DNA of 64,000 nt, taken from NCBI RefSeq assembly GCF_011046735.1, contig NZ_CP049258.1:6342001-6406000 (forward strand), written 5' to 3'. The first letter of the stretch is position 1, and each line of letters opens with the position of its first letter. This DNA is from Nordella sp. HKS 07 (lineage in GTDB: Bacteria; Pseudomonadota; Alphaproteobacteria; Rhizobiales; Aestuariivirgaceae). The notes below the pieces were generated by a model, which did not search any database, was not told the origin of the DNA, and was given only the letters and a program-made list of their open reading frames with translations. Positions 60,469 through 64,000 of this stretch are shown piece by piece. A program made the position numbers and the translations under genes.

Positions 60469-61530
60469 ATGAAGATTGCCCGACGTCCATTCCTCGCTTT
60501 GAGCACGCTTGCCGCGCTCGGCTTCGTGAGCGTGCCTGTCCTGGCCGACCAGTCCACCGACAAGGCGCAGACGGCGAAGGCCGCCGAAGCGGTTGACACC
60601 ACAAGGTTCAAGAAGGACGGCCCGTACAAGATCGGAGTATCGGCCGGCTATCTGTCCAACTCCTGGGTGGTCTTCGCGCTTCAGCATGTGCGCTGGGAGG
60701 CCTCGAAGCATCCCGAGATCACCGAAGTGATCGTGACCGACGCCGCTTTCAATCCCGCCAAGCAGGTCGCCGATATCGAGGACCTGCTGCGCCAGAATAT
60801 CAGCCTGCTCATCTACTGGCCGGTCGACGACAATGCCATCGCCGAAGTGCTGAAGCGGGCGGTCGCGGCGGGCATCCCGACGGTGCAGGCGGGCGGCGGC
60901 TTCACTGACAATCCGGGAACGATCTCCAACGCCTATATCAGCCAATGGCAGCTCGGCGAGATGGTGGCGCGCCGGCTGATGGCCGATCTCGGCGGCAAGG
61001 GCAAGATCGTCGCCATGCTGCCGATCGCCGGCACGACGGCGGCGGTCGACCAGCTCGATGCGTTGCAGACCGTGCTCAAGGAATTCCCCGATGTCGAGCT
61101 CGTCAGCACGGAATATGGCGACTGGAACCGCGCCAAGGCGAAGCAGATCACGGAGAATCTGCTGCAGCGCTTCCCCAAGATCGATGGCGTCTTCTCGCCC
61201 GCCGGCCAGATGTCGATCGGCGTCGCCGAAGCCTTCGACGAAGCCGGACGCCTCAGCGAAGTGATCATGTCGCCGGGCGATGAATATAATGGCTGGCTGA
61301 AATGGGTCGCCAAGCATCAGCAAGGCGGAGCCGTCACCTTCCCGACGCGGGCCGGACAGGAAGCGGTGAAGATCGGCGTCGATATCCTGAAAGGCACCAG
61401 CGTCACCCGCGGCACAGCCGTGCCTTCGGTCTACATAGCACCTGCCGATATCGGCAAATATGCCGACGAAAAAGCGCCCGACGACTGGTGGGCGAGCGAG
61501 TTGCCGGCGGACTTCCTGCCGAAGCAATAA
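60469..61530 (+). CDS. ABC transporter substrate-binding protein, ribose type (periplasmic binding family 4)
   Basis: 353 residues with signal peptide (MKIARRPFLALSTLAALGFV, then SVPVLA). Blocks KIGVSAGYLSNSWVVFALQH, LLRQNISLLIYWPVDDNAIA, GGKGKIVAMLPIAGTTAAVD and FSPAGQMSIGVAEAFDEAGR are typical of the type I periplasmic fold. Ligand unknown; the linked hydrolase suggests an amide-bearing or carbamoyl compound. GGAG precedes the start; stop and next start overlap (TAATG). Confidence 0.92.
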   Translation: MKIARRPFLALSTLAALGFVSVPVLADQSTDKAQTAKAAEAVDTTRFKKDGPYKIGVSAGYLSNSWVVFALQHVRWEASKHPEITEVIVTDAAFNPAKQVADIEDLLRQNISLLIYWPVDDNAIAEVLKRAVAAGIPTVQAGGGFTDNPGTISNAYISQWQLGEMVARRLMADLGGKGKIVAMLPIAGTTAAVDQLDALQTVLKEFPDVELVSTEYGDWNRAKAKQITENLLQRFPKIDGVFSPAGQMSIGVAEAFDEAGRLSEVIMSPGDEYNGWLKWVAKHQQGGAVTFPTRAGQEAVKIGVDILKGTSVTRGTAVPSVYIAPADIGKYADEKAPDDWWASELPADFLPKQ

Positions 61531-63032
61531 TGGGCGGAACCGCGGCATCACTGCTGACGGTCAAGGGCCTCACCAAGCGCTTTCCCGGCGTCGTGGCCCT
61601 GGCCGGCGTGGATCTTTCCGCCGATGCCGGGGAAGTCCACGCCCTTGTCGGCGCCAATGGCGCCGGCAAATCCACGCTCATGCATCTGATCGCCGGTGCG
61701 CAATCGCCGAGCGAAGGCGAGATCCTCATCGGCGGACAGGCGGTCAAATTCGCCAATCCCGCCGCGGCACAGGACTCGGGCATCGCCACCGTCTATCAGG
61801 AATTCAGCCTCGTCCCGCAGCTTTCGGTCGCCCGCAATATCTTTCTCGGGCGCGAGCCACGCGGTGCCCTGGGCCTTATCGACCGGCGGCGCTTGCTGGA
61901 CGATACAAGCTCCCTCCTCGATCGGTTCAGCCTCAAGCTCGACCCCGAGGCCGAGGTCGGCGCATTGAGCGTCGCCGAGCAGCAACTCGTCGAGATCGCG
62001 CGCGCTTTGTCGCTGTCAGCGCGCATCCTGATCCTCGACGAGCCGACCGCGGTTCTCTCGCTCGCCGAGCAGGACAATCTCTTCACCATCATCCGCCATC
62101 TCAAATCGCAAGGCATGCTGGTGCTCTACGTCTCGCATCACTTGCGCGAGGTGCTGGCCATCGCGGACCGCGTCAGCGTCTTGCGGGATGGCCGGAAGGT
62201 CGCGACCCGGCCGGTGAAGGGCCTGGCGCTGCCCGAGCTTATCGAACTGATGATCGGGCGCAGTGGCGCCTTTACCCGTATGAGCCGGGACACCGCAGTG
62301 GCCACGGGCCCCGCATTCCGCATCACCTATCGCGCTGACAAGAAGGAAAGCGGGCTTACGCTTCAGGCTGGCGAGATCGTGGGGCTGGCCGGACTGGTTG
62401 GCGCCGGGCGAACCACCTTCGCCCGCGCTCTCAGCGGAAAACACCGCGACACCGCCGTTGTTGCGGTCGAACAGGATGGTCGCAAATTCGATCTTTCCTC
62501 ACCGGGCAGAGCCATAGGCCATGGCATTGTCTATCTCACCGAAGATCGCAAGCGTGATGGCATCTTCTCGGGCCTCAACATCATCGCCAATGCGACCGCC
62601 GCCGCCTTGCCCGCCTTGCGGCGCGGGCCCTTCCGCGACAGAACCAGGGAGCGCGAACTTGCCGGCCATATGCTGCAGCGCCTGCAACTCGTCGCCGCGA
62701 GCCTCGACACGCCGATCGTCAAGCTGAGCGGCGGCAACCAGCAGAAGGTGCTGATGGCGCGCGCTCTGCTCACGGCGCCGAAAATGCTGATCTGCGATGA
62801 GCCAACGCGCGGTGTCGATATCGGCGCCAAGACCGAAATTCACGAAATGCTGCGCCGCCTTGCGTCCACCGGTGTCGCCATCATCGTCATTTCCTCCGAG
62901 ATCGAGGAGCTTGTGGCCGTGGCCGACCGCATCGCCGTCATGCATCAGCGCCGGTTCGTCGCCGAAATGCCCGCGAGTGCCGCCAACGAAGCGAACATCC
63001 TTCTGGCCGCCTCCGGCGGAAACACCGCTTGA
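61530..63032 (+). CDS. ABC transporter ATP-binding protein, ribose type (RbsA-like, two ATPase domains)
   Basis: 500 residues from the ATG at 61530. First domain: Walker A GANGAGKST, signature LSVAEQQLVEIARAL, Walker B ILILDEPTAVLS. Second domain: Walker A-like GLVGAGRTT (degenerate, as usual for RbsA), signature LSGGNQQKVLMARAL, Walker B MLICDEPTRGVDIG. Supplies energy to the heterodimeric permease. Unlike the peptide importer ATPase at 20.8-22.8 kb, this gene is intact. Confidence 0.93.
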   Translation: MGGTAASLLTVKGLTKRFPGVVALAGVDLSADAGEVHALVGANGAGKSTLMHLIAGAQSPSEGEILIGGQAVKFANPAAAQDSGIATVYQEFSLVPQLSVARNIFLGREPRGALGLIDRRRLLDDTSSLLDRFSLKLDPEAEVGALSVAEQQLVEIARALSLSARILILDEPTAVLSLAEQDNLFTIIRHLKSQGMLVLYVSHHLREVLAIADRVSVLRDGRKVATRPVKGLALPELIELMIGRSGAFTRMSRDTAVATGPAFRITYRADKKESGLTLQAGEIVGLAGLVGAGRTTFARALSGKHRDTAVVAVEQDGRKFDLSSPGRAIGHGIVYLTEDRKRDGIFSGLNIIANATAAALPALRRGPFRDRTRERELAGHMLQRLQLVAASLDTPIVKLSGGNQQKVLMARALLTAPKMLICDEPTRGVDIGAKTEIHEMLRRLASTGVAIIVISSEIEELVAVADRIAVMHQRRFVAEMPASAANEANILLAASGGNTA

Positions 63033-63129
63033 AATCAAGGACTTCTCACATCGCTTGGACAAAGCCGCTCAGACCTTGCGTAAGCCTGTGACTTGCCGAG
63101 CCTGATATTCCTCATTATGTAATGCCGTC

Positions 63130-63957
63130 ATGACCTATGTTACCGCCCAAGAAGGCACCGAAGGCCGCACCGGCCAGATCAAGCTGCATGGCCCGGAAGG
63201 CTTCGCCGCCATGCGCAAGGCCGGCCGGCTGACCGCCGAGGCCCTCGATCTCCTCGTTCCCCTCGTCAAGCCGGGTGTCGCCACCGAGACGCTCGACCGG
63301 GCGATCGCCGAATTCGCCCGCGACAACAAGGCGGTACCCGCCTCGCTCAATTATCGCGGCTTCCCCAAATCCATCTGCACTTCGATCAACCATGTCGTCT
63401 GCCACGGCATTCCCAATGATAAGGCACTGCGCGAGGGCGACATCGTCAATATCGACGTGACGCTGATCGTCGAAGGCTGGCATGGCGATGCGAGCCGCAT
63501 GTACCGGGTGGGCGAAGTGAACCGCAAGGCCGAGCGCCTGATGGAAGTCACCTTCGAGAGTCTGATGCGCGGCATCGGCGCGGTGAAGCCCGGCAACAAG
63601 ACCGGCGATATCGGCCATGCCATCCAGGCCTATGCCGAAGGCGAGCGTTGCGCGGTGGTGCGCGATTTCTGCGGCCACGGCCTCGGCCGCCAGTTCCACG
63701 ATCATCCCAATATCCTGCATTATGGCCGCGCCGGCGAAGGCGTGGCACTCAAGCCAGGCATGTTCTTCACCATCGAGCCGATGATCAATCTCGGCCGCCC
63801 GCATGTGAAGATCCTGAGCGACGGCTGGACGGCGGTCACCCGCGACCGCTCGCTTTCGGCGCAGTTCGAGCACACGATCGGCGTCACCGAGACCGGCTGC
63901 GAAATATTCACCCTGTCGCCCAAGGGACTCGACTACCCACCCTCCGCGCAAAACTGA
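63130..63957 (+). CDS. map: type I methionine aminopeptidase
   Basis: 275 residues. All five metal ligands are visible: Asp in VNIDVTLIV, Asp in HGDASRMYRVG, His in CGHGLGRQFHD, Glu in FFTIEPMINLG and Glu in QFEHTIGVTE. The HVVCHGIPND loop is the substrate-side His. Removes initiator Met; relevant to the Met-Ser start of the C69-like protein at 20.8 kb. The first 15 residues are variable and the exact start uncertain. Confidence 0.96.
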   Translation: MTYVTAQEGTEGRTGQIKLHGPEGFAAMRKAGRLTAEALDLLVPLVKPGVATETLDRAIAEFARDNKAVPASLNYRGFPKSICTSINHVVCHGIPNDKALREGDIVNIDVTLIVEGWHGDASRMYRVGEVNRKAERLMEVTFESLMRGIGAVKPGNKTGDIGHAIQAYAEGERCAVVRDFCGHGLGRQFHDHPNILHYGRAGEGVALKPGMFFTIEPMINLGRPHVKILSDGWTAVTRDRSLSAQFEHTIGVTETGCEIFTLSPKGLDYPPSAQN

Positions 63958-63963
63958 GACAAG

Positions 63964-64000
63964 ATGAAACGGGGCCTGTCGGAAGATGACGCGAAGCCCC
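63964..64000 (+). CDS. start of a following gene, possibly radC, cut by the window end
   Basis: ATG at 63964 opens MKRGLSEDDAKP, running off the window after 12 codons. In Rhizobiales radC commonly follows map, and its N-terminus is an acidic/basic variable segment before the HxGHRxRL block, which would lie just outside. No motif is visible, so the identity is by position only. Confidence 0.35.
   Translation, partial: MKRGLSEDDAKP

Noticed and set aside
59239-61551. 770-residue open frame on the minus strand across the ABC permease and binding-protein genes
   Set aside because: It is antisense to three well-supported genes with canonical motifs and is rich in Asp/Arg/Gly/His, the usual composition of complementary-strand frames in GC-rich DNA.

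Overview
The window reads as a chromosomal segment of a GC-rich alphaproteobacterium, most likely of the order Hyphomicrobiales (Rhizobiales). The evidence is the mix of families: several Omp25/Omp31-type small outer-membrane barrels, choline-sulfatase, the NifU-like/folE/hisI/patatin order, a DUF3126 protein, an NDUFS6-like zf-CHCC protein, a bacterial transglutaminase-like (LapG-type) peptidase, and many short palindromic intergenic repeats of rhizobial style. Species cannot be named from sequence alone. Genes are dense, with many ATGA or TGATG overlaps, and most of the window is ordinary housekeeping and transport.

Layout. 0-2.5 kb: a 5'-truncated secreted HEXXH metalloprotease-like gene and a coding-like remnant, less GC-rich than the rest and possibly the edge of an island. 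2.5-12 kb: nitroreductase/HAD/flavin reductase operon, a secreted repeat protein, a large cyclase-ATPase-TPR signalling protein coupled to an Ntn hydrolase, and a divergent EamA/LysR pair. 12-19.4 kb: thrS, an outer-membrane protein, yidD, betC, Fe-S scaffold, folE, hisI, patatin. 19.4-27.4 kb: a dipeptide/oligopeptide ABC importer operon with a C69-like peptidase and an XRE-type regulator; its fused ATPase gene is broken twice. 27.4-39.5 kb: CBS, rhomboid, PAS, PilZ, LapG-like peptidase, gamma carbonic anhydrase, SulP, cysE, enoyl-CoA hydratase, alpha/beta hydrolase, zf-CHCC, GNAT and YcaQ-type genes. 39.5-46 kb: two class III aminotransferases, an alkylation-repair-like pair (methyltransferase plus 2OG oxygenase), HIT protein, MATE pump and tRNA-Leu(UAA). 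46-50.6 kb: four consecutive outer-membrane barrel genes. 50.8-54 kb: gpt, LpxH-like phosphoesterase, GT4 glycosyltransferase, CinA-type protein. 54.1-63 kb: a TetR-centred locus with a DHDPS-family lyase, a GNAT protein and an epimerase on one side, and an isochorismatase-family hydrolase plus a ribose-type ABC importer on the other; two matching operator-like sites link the arms. 63.1 kb: map and the first codons of a following gene.

No CRISPR array, prophage, complete insertion sequence or recognisable defence island was seen. The most distinctive signals are (i) a family of structured palindromic repeats whose outer stems vary with compensation, whose ends tend to carry CTAG, and which supply the stop codons of neighbouring genes; (ii) the doubly broken ABC ATPase inside an otherwise intact operon whose linked C69-like peptidase seems to have Ser where Cys is usual; and (iii) the TetR locus with its shared operator, a candidate uncharacterised catabolic module.
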